From an uncultured Methanoregula sp. (GTDB lineage: Archaea > Halobacteriota > Methanomicrobia > Methanomicrobiales > Methanospirillaceae): 64,000 nucleotides of DNA. Positions 8,830 to 17,223 of this stretch are shown here, piece after piece (positions within the stretch are counted from its first letter, which is position 1; every line of letters begins with the position of its first letter). The position numbers and the translations under genes are program-made. The stretch is from NCBI RefSeq assembly GCF_963678795.1, contig NZ_OY787452.1, forward strand, positions 186,001-250,000, written 5' to 3'. The notes beneath the pieces are model-generated. The model saw nothing but the letters and a program-made list of their open reading frames with translations. It was not told where the DNA came from and did not search any database.

Positions 8830-9620
8830 AGACCGTCATCTACTACTTCACCGGCACCGGCAACACGCTTGCTGTTGCCCGGGATATCGCAGCGGAACTG
8901 GGGGATACAAAACTCGTTCCCCTCCGGCAGGCAATGCAGGACGGCGGGATTGTCGTGGATGCAGACGCTGTCGGGATTGCGTTCCCGGTCTACTTCCTGA
9001 ACATGCCTGCCATTGTCCGGCAGTTCGTGGAGAAACTCCGGTTTTCCGGCAGCCCGTACATCTTCGGCATCGCGACCTGCGGGGAGCGGCCGGGCGGAGC
9101 ACTCTTCCGGCTCAGGGAACTCCTTGAAGCAAACGGGACAACGATGTCGGCCGGCTTTGTCTTTGTAATGCCGGAGAACTACATCGGGCCCGTTGACCTG
9201 ATGGGCGATGTAAAACGGCGGGAGGAGAAATATACGAAAGCCGGGACGCGGGTCCCCGAAGTTGCGGCAGCGATCCGGGATCGCAGAATATCCCGGCCGG
9301 AAGGCTCGGATTCCGGGCTCCTGAAATTCGGGGGGCGGATAACAAGCACGCTCATGACGTCCGTGTATAATACTCCCCGCCGGCTTCACGCAACCGCTGC
9401 CTGCAACCGGTGCGGAACCTGCGGGCGGATCTGTCCCACGCGAAATATCACGGTGACACCGGGCGGGATCAGCTGGGGCAGCACCTGCATCCAGTGTTAC
9501 GCCTGCATCCACTGGTGCCCCGGGGAAGCGATCGAGATCGGCGGCAGGACTTTCGGAAAACCGCGATACCACCACCCGAATGTGACGCTGCGGGACATGC
9601 TGGATCAACGGGGCGAATGA
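8826..9620 (+). CDS. EFR1-type flavodoxin-ferredoxin fusion protein (copy 2)
   Basis: A 264-residue paralogue of the preceding protein, starting at a GTG (8826) that overlaps the previous stop. It has the FMN loop FTGTGNT, then two [4Fe-4S] motifs CNRCGTCGRICP and CIQCYACIHWCP, and the shared tail RYHHPNVTLRDM. The two copies differ clearly in the middle (about 60-180), so they probably serve different partners rather than being a fresh duplicate. Likely donor or acceptor for the radical SAM enzyme encoded next. Confidence 0.9.
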   Translation: MKTVIYYFTGTGNTLAVARDIAAELGDTKLVPLRQAMQDGGIVVDADAVGIAFPVYFLNMPAIVRQFVEKLRFSGSPYIFGIATCGERPGGALFRLRELLEANGTTMSAGFVFVMPENYIGPVDLMGDVKRREEKYTKAGTRVPEVAAAIRDRRISRPEGSDSGLLKFGGRITSTLMTSVYNTPRRLHATAACNRCGTCGRICPTRNITVTPGGISWGSTCIQCYACIHWCPGEAIEIGGRTFGKPRYHHPNVTLRDMLDQRGE

Positions 9621-9689
9621 TCGTGAACGGGACTGGCAGCACTCCTGTTGCAGGGCAAGAGGATAACAAGGATGATCGGGGTATCTGAC

Positions 9690-10775
9690 ATGAAAGATAC
9701 CAGCCATTTATACCGTGAAACATTTGATACGGCAATCGGGGAGACCCTCAGCCAGGCAATCCGGATCATTGCTGCAGACCCGGCTCTTGTTATCCCCGGC
9801 TCAGTTATCCTGCACCACCAGCGCAAGGCCGTAATAGTCCGGAAGCAGCATGAGCAAAAAGGCCTGCTCGTGCCCCCGGTGATGATCGTGAGCATCACCT
9901 CGCGATGCAATCTCGCGTGTGCGGGCTGCTACATGCACGGGCGCCATGAGAAGCCAGCGTCCGAGATGAACCCGGAGGTGCTGGCCTCGGTTGTCGATCA
10001 GGCCGGAGACCTTGGCGTCTCGATCATTGTCATCGCGGGCGGAGAACCGCTTGTCCGGCAGGATGAGATCTTCCGGATAGCAAAAGCCCATCCCAGGATT
10101 CTCTTCCCGCTCTTCACGAACGGTCTCCTCATCGATGAGAAGATGGCGGAAACGATTGCAGTTTCCCGGAATATCGTGCCGGTCATCAGTTTCGAGGGTT
10201 TCCGCGAGGAGACCGATCTGCGGCGGGGCAGCGGGGTCTATGACCGGCTGCTGGTAGCCTGTTCCCGGTTGAAACGCCGGAACATCTTCTTCGGCTGCTC
10301 GGTCACCACATCGCGGGAGAATTTTGATCGCGTCACGAGTGATGCATTCATCCGGCAGATGATTGGGATCGGAGCCCGGGTATTCACCTGTGTCGAGTAC
10401 GTGCCCATGGAACCCGGGACGGAGAACCTGGTCCTGACAATTGAGCAGAAGAAGGTTTTACAGATTGTCCTTGCGGATTTCAACCGGAAGTTTCCGGCCC
10501 TCTTTATCGGGTTTCCCGGCGACGAGGACGCGTATGGCGGGTGCCTTGCAGCAGGCAGGGGTTTCGTGCATGTCAGTCCGTCGGGTGATCTCGAGCCCTG
10601 CCCGGCAGCCCCGTACTCGGATGCGAACCTTGCAACCGTGCCGCTGAAAGAGGCCCTCCAGTCCCGGCTGCTTGCCCGCCTGCGCGAGGTGCCGGAAGTC
10701 CTCACGGAATCGGAAGGTGGCTGTGCCCTCAGGGCAAACCGGGCATGGGTGCATGAACTCGTGGCCGGGGAATAA
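9690..10775 (+). CDS. radical SAM protein with SPASM/twitch-like C-terminus
   Basis: A 361-residue radical SAM enzyme. The cluster motif CNLACAGC gives C73, C77 and C80, and the SAM-binding GGEP follows near residue 115. The C-terminal part carries further cysteines in GGCLAAG, VSPSGDLEPCP and GGCAL, as in SPASM/twitch auxiliary-cluster proteins. The start is uncertain: ATG at 9648, 9672 or 9690. I prefer 9690, which has a GGGG run about 10 bases upstream. Radical SAM chemistry needs one-electron reduction, which the flavodoxins and EFR1 proteins beside it could supply. The substrate is unknown; no small peptide substrate gene is seen next to it. Confidence 0.85.
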   Translation: MKDTSHLYRETFDTAIGETLSQAIRIIAADPALVIPGSVILHHQRKAVIVRKQHEQKGLLVPPVMIVSITSRCNLACAGCYMHGRHEKPASEMNPEVLASVVDQAGDLGVSIIVIAGGEPLVRQDEIFRIAKAHPRILFPLFTNGLLIDEKMAETIAVSRNIVPVISFEGFREETDLRRGSGVYDRLLVACSRLKRRNIFFGCSVTTSRENFDRVTSDAFIRQMIGIGARVFTCVEYVPMEPGTENLVLTIEQKKVLQIVLADFNRKFPALFIGFPGDEDAYGGCLAAGRGFVHVSPSGDLEPCPAAPYSDANLATVPLKEALQSRLLARLREVPEVLTESEGGCALRANRAWVHELVAGE

Positions 10776-10793
10776 TCTGAATGGGGGAAAAAA

Positions 10794-11372
10794 ATGGAAA
10801 TGAACGGAAATGAACGCACAGATCCGCGGCCCGTCAAATCTCTCGTGGTCGTGTTCTCGTATCATCACAAAAATACGGAGAAGATCGCAAATATCATTGC
10901 AAACGTGATTGATGCGGAGGTGAAAACACCGCAGCAGGTAACGCCTGAAGAGATCGCGGAGTACGACCTGGCAGGCTTCGGCTCAGGGATCTATGGTGCA
11001 ACATTCCATGCATCCCTCCTCGACCTTGCCGACAGGCTTTTGCAGGTCAGGGGCAAAAAAGCATTCATCTTCTCAACCTACGGGGCCCCGGCCTCCGTTG
11101 CGGACAGGGCATTTGTTCTCAATAACCACTCGCAGATCCGGGAAAAACTCCAGGCGAAAGGGTACACGGTTACCGGTGAGTTCGGGTGTGCAGGGTGGAA
11201 CACGAACAGTTTTCTGAAACTTTTCGGGGGACTGAATAAGGACCGGCCCAATGCCGGAGACCTGATGAATGCGGAAGCGTTTGCCCGGGAACTGAAACAG
11301 CTTACCGGTCTGGAGAAAAAGGACACGTCCAAGAGATGTAGTCAAAATCTGGAACCGGATGCCAGCATCTGA
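10794..11372 (+). CDS. flavodoxin family protein
   Basis: A 192-residue flavodoxin of a second type: FMN-loop equivalent FSYHHKNTEKIA at about 21-32, GFGSGIYGATFH near 60-70 and the late block GCAGWNTNSFLK near 143. It resembles NADH-independent flavodoxins found in methanogen gene clusters. An RBS-like GGGGG sits about 7 bases before the ATG. It is the last intact gene of the operon, and its stop overlaps the ATG of a short remnant frame. Confidence 0.8.
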   Translation: MEMNGNERTDPRPVKSLVVVFSYHHKNTEKIANIIANVIDAEVKTPQQVTPEEIAEYDLAGFGSGIYGATFHASLLDLADRLLQVRGKKAFIFSTYGAPASVADRAFVLNNHSQIREKLQAKGYTVTGEFGCAGWNTNSFLKLFGGLNKDRPNAGDLMNAEAFARELKQLTGLEKKDTSKRCSQNLEPDASI

Positions 11373-11536
11373 TGAATCTCTGCGGTCCTGACTGTCAGCG
11401 GCATGGTCATGTGCAGGAGTTCCTCATGGATTCGGAACGGAGCTATGTTCTCCGTGGGAACCGGGCATGGGTACAGGCACTGCCGGGCGATCACAGGCCT
11501 GTTGGCGGGCACCCGTTCGTGTTTATATTGCCGTGA
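11372..11536 (+). pseudogene. remnant of a radical SAM C-terminus
   Basis: A 54-codon frame overlapping the stop of the flavodoxin gene (TGATG). Its middle part, DSERSYVLRGNRAWVQAL, lines up with ESEGGCALRANRAWVHEL at the end of the radical SAM protein encoded at 9690-10775, and the DNA is similar too. The GGC cysteine has been lost. It looks like the 3' scar of a duplicated or recombined radical SAM gene. It overlaps the 3' end of the leftward REC-PAS gene. Confidence 0.5.
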
Positions 11537-13115
11537 TATCGTATCCCATGGAAAGGATGTTCTTTTTGCCGTTGGCTTCAATGATCCGGGCTGAGAAATC
11601 CACATCCCGCATTTCCCCGTTACTCGTACGGAACCGGACACGGCGGCCCCTGACAATACGGCCCTTCGTAAGTTCGGTAACAATCTCATCCCTCTGGCTC
11701 TGGCTCTCCCACCGGAAAATCTCCAGGAACGACCTGCCGAGGAGTTCATCCCGGGAATACCCGATCCAGGCTTCGAACTCATGGTTAACATCGACGATAC
11801 GCTGGGTATCAAGTTCCGTCATCGCGATCAGGAGCGGGCTCGACCTGAAGACAGCGGCGAATTTCTGCTCCGATTCGCGCAGCTGCTCAAGAAACAATTT
11901 CCTCTCCGTGATATCGTGGATGATCCCGAGGACCACGCGCCGGTCCGGATCATAGACTGCAACGGAGTGAATGTCCCTGAACATGCCATCGGACGGTCTC
12001 TGGATCGTGAACTCCACATCATAGGGTTTGCACTCCGTAATGAGTGCATGCAATGCTGCATCGAGTGTGGCGCGATATTCCGGCAGGGGGATTTTCTGTA
12101 TCTCTGAAAGCGGACTTGCCGATTCGCTTACCCCGTAGATTGCCAGTGCGCCATCAGAAGCTACCATCGTTTTCGTATCAACATGTATTTCCCAGTGGCC
12201 GGTTCTGGCCACCACTTCCGCCCGCCGCAGACGCTCCTCGCTCAGCCGGATACGATCATGGTTCTCTTTCAACTCACCGTACTGCGCCCGCAACTCTTCT
12301 TCGGCGGCAGCGATCTGTTCATAGGCCCCGCGGAGTTCATCCTCTGCTGATTTCCGATCTGTGATATCAGTGTGCGTCCCGGTCATGCGGAGCGGATTGC
12401 CTTTTTCGTCCCGTCCGACAACCTTGCCCCGGGAAAGAACCCATTTCCAGGAACCGGATTTCGTCTTAAGACGCTGTTCTGCACTGAATATTTCCGTTTT
12501 GCCTTCGAGATATGCTGCAAGTGCGTTGTTGGTCGGGGGCAGATCATCGGGGTTGATCAGTTCGTTCCATGTCCGTGCAACCCCGGCGATCTCACCGGGT
12601 GCGTACCCGATGATTGCGCATCCCCGCGGGCTTAAGTAAAACTCGCCCGTGGCAAGGTTCACGTCCCAGATCCCGTCGTTTGCGCCTTCGAGTGCGAACC
12701 GGAGGCGCTCCTCGTTTTTCTGGAGAGCCCCGGAAACCCTTCGTATCTCCACGGCCTTCCTGACCTTGTGGGAAAGCTCGGCAAACTGCGACCGGGGATC
12801 CCCCCCTTTCTGGAGGTAAAAATCCACCCCGTTGTTGATCGCCTCGATCACGACCTCCTCCCGCCCCCGGCCGGTGAAGAGAATGAATGGCAGGCTCCCG
12901 AAGACTGCCCGGACTTCCCTCAAAAATGCGATCCCGTCCATTCCCGGCATCTGGTAATCGGAGATGATCGCATCGTACCCGGCACTTTTTAAGGAAACGA
13001 GAGCTTCATGTGCAGAAATCCTGGTGTCGACAACAAATTCCCCGGTCTGTTCAAGAAACAGTTTTGCGATTTCCAGAAGATCCGGTTCATCATCGACATA
13101 CAGCACGGAATACAT
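11523..13115 (-). CDS. response regulator with three PAS domains, no kinase domain
   Basis: A 530-residue soluble signalling protein. The receiver domain (1-120) has the acidic pair in YVDDEPDLL, phospho-acceptor Asp53 in DAIISDYQMP, and the Lys in FYLQKGGD. Three PAS/PAC units follow at about 135-260, 300-410 and 420-530, separated by a short coiled coil (AAAEEELRAQYGELKENH). There is no HisKA, HATPase or DNA-binding domain, an architecture common in Methanomicrobiales. It probably receives a phosphoryl group and passes a signal by protein contact. It is convergent with the redox operon and overlaps its terminal remnant. Confidence 0.85.
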   Translation of the reverse strand: MYSVLYVDDEPDLLEIAKLFLEQTGEFVVDTRISAHEALVSLKSAGYDAIISDYQMPGMDGIAFLREVRAVFGSLPFILFTGRGREEVVIEAINNGVDFYLQKGGDPRSQFAELSHKVRKAVEIRRVSGALQKNEERLRFALEGANDGIWDVNLATGEFYLSPRGCAIIGYAPGEIAGVARTWNELINPDDLPPTNNALAAYLEGKTEIFSAEQRLKTKSGSWKWVLSRGKVVGRDEKGNPLRMTGTHTDITDRKSAEDELRGAYEQIAAAEEELRAQYGELKENHDRIRLSEERLRRAEVVARTGHWEIHVDTKTMVASDGALAIYGVSESASPLSEIQKIPLPEYRATLDAALHALITECKPYDVEFTIQRPSDGMFRDIHSVAVYDPDRRVVLGIIHDITERKLFLEQLRESEQKFAAVFRSSPLLIAMTELDTQRIVDVNHEFEAWIGYSRDELLGRSFLEIFRWESQSQRDEIVTELTKGRIVRGRRVRFRTSNGEMRDVDFSARIIEANGKKNILSMGYDITAI

Positions 13116-13542
13116 AGACGCGATCCAACCCGTATATAGTCAGCCCCTTAATAAAAAATGATTGATCAAACCGGCATCTCATTTCCGGTTTTTAGTGCAG
13201 CTAAAACATTTTTTGCCGGGGGGTAATCCCCGACCTGATACGAAATTTTTTATGACCGTGCACGGTTTCTAAAAAAATATCCGGGAATTTTTTGGAGGGT
13301 TAAACACTTTTTGGAAATTTTTTTACGTTTTTCCAAAATTAAAAATTTGCTTTGTGGAAACCATTAGTTACTCTCTCTCAGGATCCCCCTCTTACGCCAA
13401 TTAGTCCTCCGTTGGGGAACAGGAAGCAGTGCGATGACCTCTAGTTAAGTTATAAGCAGGTCGTCATCCCACGCGGGGACACCACGGCAGCGGGGGCAAA
13501 TCCCCCGAAAGCGTCAGAATTTTTTAATCATTTCTGCAGAGT
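13116..13542. other. AT-rich intergenic stretch upstream of the IS element
   Basis: No protein gene is seen. 13240-13350 is strongly AT-rich with several T and A runs. From about 13370 base composition switches to balanced and structured, described as a candidate RNA. A GGGG-GGTAAT-CCCC hairpin lies at about 13217-13232. Confidence 0.5.
13370..13526 (+). ncRNA. candidate small structured RNA
   Basis: A stretch of about 150 bases of normal GC lies between an AT-rich TATA-like tract (AAATTAAAAATTT near 13337-13349, about 25-30 bases upstream) and a T6 run at 13520-13525. Inside are a helix pairing GATGAC near 13434 with GTCATC near 13464, and a strong GGGGG-CAAAT-CCCCC hairpin near 13494-13508. 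No start codon opens a frame of useful length. I do not recognise an RNA family. The IS256 element begins about 17 bases after the T run. Confidence 0.3.
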
Positions 13543-14818
13543 CAAAATTTTCGGTAGTGTACACGAAGTGCTGTAAAAGTGAAGATGCCCTGTATCCAAC
13601 AGTGAATTGCAAACAAAGAGGAACAGGGCAATGAATCTAAGAGATATCGTACTAAATTATCTTACCGATAACGAGAAGGGAATGCAGCAGCTCATCACGT
13701 GGTTCCTGAACGATGTGATGAATGAAGAAGTAGCTCAGCAGGCCGGAGTACCGCGATATGCGAGATCCAGTACGAGACGAGCACACCGGAACGGGTATCG
13801 GCAGCGATCCCTCAAGACCCGGTTTGGAGAACTCAGTCTTCTGAAACCCCAGTTACGGGAGATCCCGTTTGAGACCAAAGTATTTGATCGATATTCCCGG
13901 ACTGAAAAAGCACTCGTGAATGCGATCATCGAATCGTATCTCCAGGGAGTATCGACACGAAATGTCGAGACGGTAGTCTCCCATCTGGGAGTCAACCAGC
14001 TCTCGGCATCCTACGTCTCGAAAGTCAGCCGGGAACTCGATACGAAGGTACAGGAATTTATGGAGAAATCTCTCGACTCGTACTACCCGTATCTTTTTGT
14101 TGATGCATCGTATTTCAAAGTCCGGGACGAGAGCCGGTACGTTAACAAAGCTCTACTCGTGATAGTTGGTGTCAGGACCGATGGTCATCGGGAGGTCCTC
14201 GCAGCCCGGATAGCTGATGCTGAACATGAACTTACCTGGGAAGGGATGTTCTCTGACCTGAAAGAACAGGGTCTCACCAGGGTTGATCTGATCATTTCAG
14301 ATGGTCATACCGGCATCCAGTCGGCTGCCGGGAGAATGTTCCCGGGCTCTTCATGGCAGATGTGTCACGTCCACTTCATCCGGGCGGTTCTCAGAAAAGT
14401 TCCACGGAAATATCACACGGAAATCGCTGAGGTTCTCAAAGAATGCCTCTCGGATCCGGGTAAGTTGCTCGACTATGCAGTCCAACTCGATGACAGGGGA
14501 TTCTCCCGTGCGGCTGATACGATTCACCGGTTCCATCTGGGATTGTTCAATTATCGTGCGTTTCCTCCGGAGTTCTGGAAAAAGATCCGAACTACCAATC
14601 TTCTGGAACGAGTCAACAGGGAACTCAAACGGCGGAGCAAAAAGATCGGGGCTTTCCCCTGTGATGCCTCGTTGCTCAGACTCGCCGGGTCTATTCTTAT
14701 CGACATCAACGAGGAATGGATCACCGGTAGCCGGTATTTATCTGCCAAGAGTGAGATGATCTCTTTGGATACTGAGGCTGATTTTACAGCATTATAGAGA
14801 CACTACCAAATTTTCTCC
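13543..14818 (+). mobile_element. IS256-family insertion sequence
   Basis: An element of about 1.28 kb with one transposase gene and imperfect terminal inverted repeats of about 35 bases: the left end (13545-13579) and the reverse complement of the right end (14782-14817) share AAATTT, GGTAGTGT and TGCTGTAAAA in the same order. The transposase stop codon lies inside the right repeat. I cannot identify a convincing target duplication. It appears complete and could be active. Confidence 0.8.
13631..14797 (+). CDS. IS256-family (mutator-like) transposase
   Basis: A 388-residue DDE transposase. Catalytic acids are the Asp in LFVDASYFKVR, the Asp in IISDGHTGI, and the Glu in TTNLLERVNRELKRR, with the family's C-x2-H motif in QMCHVHFIRA between. 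The ATG at 13631 is used; the 8-codon extension to 13607 is less likely. Length and motif order are normal, with no frameshift, so it is probably functional. Confidence 0.92.
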   Translation: MNLRDIVLNYLTDNEKGMQQLITWFLNDVMNEEVAQQAGVPRYARSSTRRAHRNGYRQRSLKTRFGELSLLKPQLREIPFETKVFDRYSRTEKALVNAIIESYLQGVSTRNVETVVSHLGVNQLSASYVSKVSRELDTKVQEFMEKSLDSYYPYLFVDASYFKVRDESRYVNKALLVIVGVRTDGHREVLAARIADAEHELTWEGMFSDLKEQGLTRVDLIISDGHTGIQSAAGRMFPGSSWQMCHVHFIRAVLRKVPRKYHTEIAEVLKECLSDPGKLLDYAVQLDDRGFSRAADTIHRFHLGLFNYRAFPPEFWKKIRTTNLLERVNRELKRRSKKIGAFPCDASLLRLAGSILIDINEEWITGSRYLSAKSEMISLDTEADFTAL

Positions 14819-15198
14819 AGATATTTTTTTTCGTAAATTTTCTCAAAAATTTTCTCCAAAAATCTTTTTGGTTTTATTAAAGATACGTGGGAACCTCCGC
14901 CTCACGGCCAATCCATCTTACCCGGTCAGGCACCACTCACTCCGACGTTGGAAAAAGTCCATGATTTTCGCGTATTTCGCCATAATTCCTGCAAAAAACG
15001 CCCTTTTTCCACCCCATAATCCGGGGGCTGCCATGGGGCCTGGAACCGCGTTTCTTAAAAAAACAGGCTGGAATACGTGGCAAACCAACAGAAACGCAAT
15101 AAAAGCGTCCCGGTAAAAACCTTAAATTTGCGTTATTATGGCAAACGGACCAATTTTATTGGATTTCTGGCGAACCTGAAAAGAATTTGTTCCGCCGA

Positions 15199-15265
15199 AC
15201 CAGGTTTCGACAGGCCGGTGCGGGAAAACGGAGCCCGTACAGGGCGTATTCTGGCAATCGGGGCA
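15199..15265 (-). repeat. dispersed repeat type 2, copy a
   Basis: Read on the minus strand this contains CCCTGTACGGGCTCCG followed by TTTTCC, preceded by TTGCCAGAATACG. It matches CTGCAAAATAGCGGGCCTGTACGGGC-type sequence at 21241 and 32413. Divergence is high but the order of the conserved blocks is kept. Confidence 0.45.
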
Positions 15266-15499
15266 ATGTGGAGATCATGAGGAGAGGTATGTTTTCCGGG
15301 GCACCGGGAAAATGCCCCGAACCGGGTTTATCGACGGAGATGTGGTCTCCGGATATGTGTTGATTGGTTCTGGAGGGAGTATGTCGGGATAGCGGCCGTA
15401 TGTGTTGTATCAGGCAACAAGAAAAGAGAGTACTGAATTTTTAAAACCCTCCGGGCCTTTTCCGGAAATTTTTTGAAAAATCGTATGAAAATTACGAGG

Positions 15500-15655
15500 G
15501 TAACCCCCTCTCTCCCCCAAAGGGAGAGGCAACCCAGGGGACAAAACCCCTGACCCCCGTTCTGGGTATTTCCATCAGCCTTATGAGGGGCTATCGTATT
15601 TGGGAGATGCCCTGGCGCCGGGGGCGGGGGCACAAGGTGCTGGAGCCCCCAAGAG
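15500..15655 (+). repeat. two-hairpin dispersed element, copy 1
   Basis: Hairpin 1 is CTCTCCC/GGGAGAG (15510-15516 with 15522-15528), then GGCAACCC, then hairpin 2 CAGGGG/CCCCTG (15535-15552). A second conserved block (CGGGGGCGG...GGTGCTGGAGCCCC) ends near 15650. The same order occurs at 25862-26030 and, inverted and shorter, at 43027-43090. Confidence 0.6.
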
Positions 15656-15893
15656 CGATCATAAAGGAAAATATATTCTGTCATTCCTGAAATGAGTCCC
15701 AACAACGGGATCGTACCCGTACTTCAAATGGACAAGCCCTCATCAAGAAAGAGAACCGTACCGGAACGGGACTCAGGCCGGTTGCCCGGGAACTGCCGGG
15801 TACGTCTCGTGGCCGGGTGGTTCCGGATCCACCGGCTGGTAAATTTATCATAGATTGGGGCCACAATAGTATCTACAACATTCGGAGAGTTCC

Positions 15894-17075
15894 ATGTATC
15901 TAGTCGGAGAAGCACTTATTGGCGATGGCGCGGAGCTGGCGCACATCGATCTTTTGATGGGCGAGAAGGAAGGCCCTATCGGCTCGGCGTTTGCAAACGC
16001 GATCTCACAGCTTTCGGTCGGGCACACCCCGCTCCTTGCGGTTGTACGCCCGAACCTGCTGACGAAGCCCGTCACCCTCGTTATCCCGAAGGTCACGTTA
16101 AAGGACATGCACCAGGTCAACGAGATGTTCGGCCCCGTGCAGGCAGCAGTGGCGAAGGCCGTTGCCGACAGCGTCGAGGAAGGCGCGTTCGGCGATATCG
16201 ATATCGAGACCCTTGCGATCCTCTGTTCAGCCTTCGTCCACCCGGAAGCAAAGGACTACAACAAGCTGTACCGCTACAACTACGGTGCAACCAAGCTTGC
16301 GATCACCCGCGCCATGGAATCCTTCCCGGACAAAAAGACGCTCATCCACGAGAAAGACCGTGCAGCCCACGCAATCATGGGATTCAAGGTCCAGCGCCTC
16401 TGGGACCCGCCATACCTGCAGGTGGCATGTGATATTGTCGACCTGGGCAAGCTCACCTCCGTCCTCTCGGCACTGCCCGAGAACGACCACATACTCATCG
16501 AGGCAGGCACCCCGCTCGTCAAGAAGTTCGGCCTCTCCGTCATCTCCGAGATCCGTAAGATCAAGCCCAATGCCTTCATCATCGCGGACATGAAGATCCT
16601 CGACACCGGCAACCTTGAGGCCCGCATGGCAGGCGATGCAACCGCTGATGCGGTCGTGATCTCCGGCCAGGCCCCCAACTCCACCATCGAGAAGGCAATC
16701 ATCGAGGCGAAGAAGATCGGCATCTACTCGATCATCGATATGCTCAATGTCACCAACCCGGTCAAGCTTATCCAGAGCCTCAAAGCCAAGCCGGACATTG
16801 TTGAGCTCCACCGTGCAATCGATGTCGAGGAGACCGCCCATGCCTGGGGCGACATTGCGGCACTCAAGAAAGCGGCAGGCGGAAAACTCCTGGTCGCAAC
16901 CGCCGGCGGTATCCGCACGAACGTGGTCAAGGAAGCCCTCAAGGCCGGAGCAGATATCCTTGTCGTTGGCCGTGCGATCACTGCCTCGAAGGATGTCAAC
17001 CATGCAGCGGATGAGTTCCTGGAGCAGCTGAACCGGGAAGAGATCGACCAGTTCAGGATTATGACTGACTTCTGA
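15894..17075 (+). CDS. fae-hps: bifunctional formaldehyde-activating enzyme / 3-hexulose-6-phosphate synthase
   Basis: A 393-residue two-domain enzyme. Residues 1-160 are Fae, with catalytic His17 in AELAHIDLLMG, condensing formaldehyde with tetrahydromethanopterin. Residues about 165-393 are the orotidine-decarboxylase-fold hexulose-phosphate synthase (IIADMKILDTG, then ATAGGIRTNVVKEALKAGAD and VVGRAIT phosphate-binding blocks), which interconverts ribulose-5-phosphate plus formaldehyde with hexulose-6-phosphate. In methanogens this supplies pentoses and works in the reductive hexulose-phosphate pathway together with RuBisCO. An RBS-like GGAG precedes the ATG and a strong hairpin-T terminator overlaps the stop, so it is a single-gene transcript. 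Confidence 0.97.
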   Translation: MYLVGEALIGDGAELAHIDLLMGEKEGPIGSAFANAISQLSVGHTPLLAVVRPNLLTKPVTLVIPKVTLKDMHQVNEMFGPVQAAVAKAVADSVEEGAFGDIDIETLAILCSAFVHPEAKDYNKLYRYNYGATKLAITRAMESFPDKKTLIHEKDRAAHAIMGFKVQRLWDPPYLQVACDIVDLGKLTSVLSALPENDHILIEAGTPLVKKFGLSVISEIRKIKPNAFIIADMKILDTGNLEARMAGDATADAVVISGQAPNSTIEKAIIEAKKIGIYSIIDMLNVTNPVKLIQSLKAKPDIVELHRAIDVEETAHAWGDIAALKKAAGGKLLVATAGGIRTNVVKEALKAGADILVVGRAITASKDVNHAADEFLEQLNREEIDQFRIMTDF

Positions 17076-17097
17076 AGTCAGGTCATATTTTTTTTTA
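17061..17097 (+). terminator. hairpin plus T-run terminator of fae-hps
   Basis: ATGACTGACTTC (17061-17072) pairs with GAAGTCAGGTCAT (17074-17086) with one bulged base, and nine T follow. The stop codon lies in the loop. This is an unusually bacterial-looking terminator for an archaeal gene. Confidence 0.75.
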
Positions 17098-17223
17098 GAA
17101 TTTATTGAAGCGCATCCCTCTTCACGGGAGATCGGTTTTCTGTTCTGATAATCATGAAAATTTCAAAGATATTTTAAAAGATAATAATAATATAATATTT
17201 CCTTGTCACTTGTTAATTTCGGC

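Larger units (their letters stand above)
14819..15893. other. long non-coding stretch with dispersed repeats
   Basis: More than 1 kb without a credible gene; open frames here have no coding signature and are rich in Pro/Arg. It holds a reverse-oriented copy of one dispersed repeat (about 15199-15265) and a forward copy of a two-hairpin element (15500-15655). The last 50 bases contain the Fae-Hps promoter (AAATTTATCA near 15840) and an RBS-like GGAG at about 15883-15886. Confidence 0.6.

Noticed and set aside
15328..15705. 125-codon minus-strand frame
   Set aside because: It runs through the two-hairpin repeat; the similar peptide at 25734-25949 follows from the repeat DNA, not from a shared gene.
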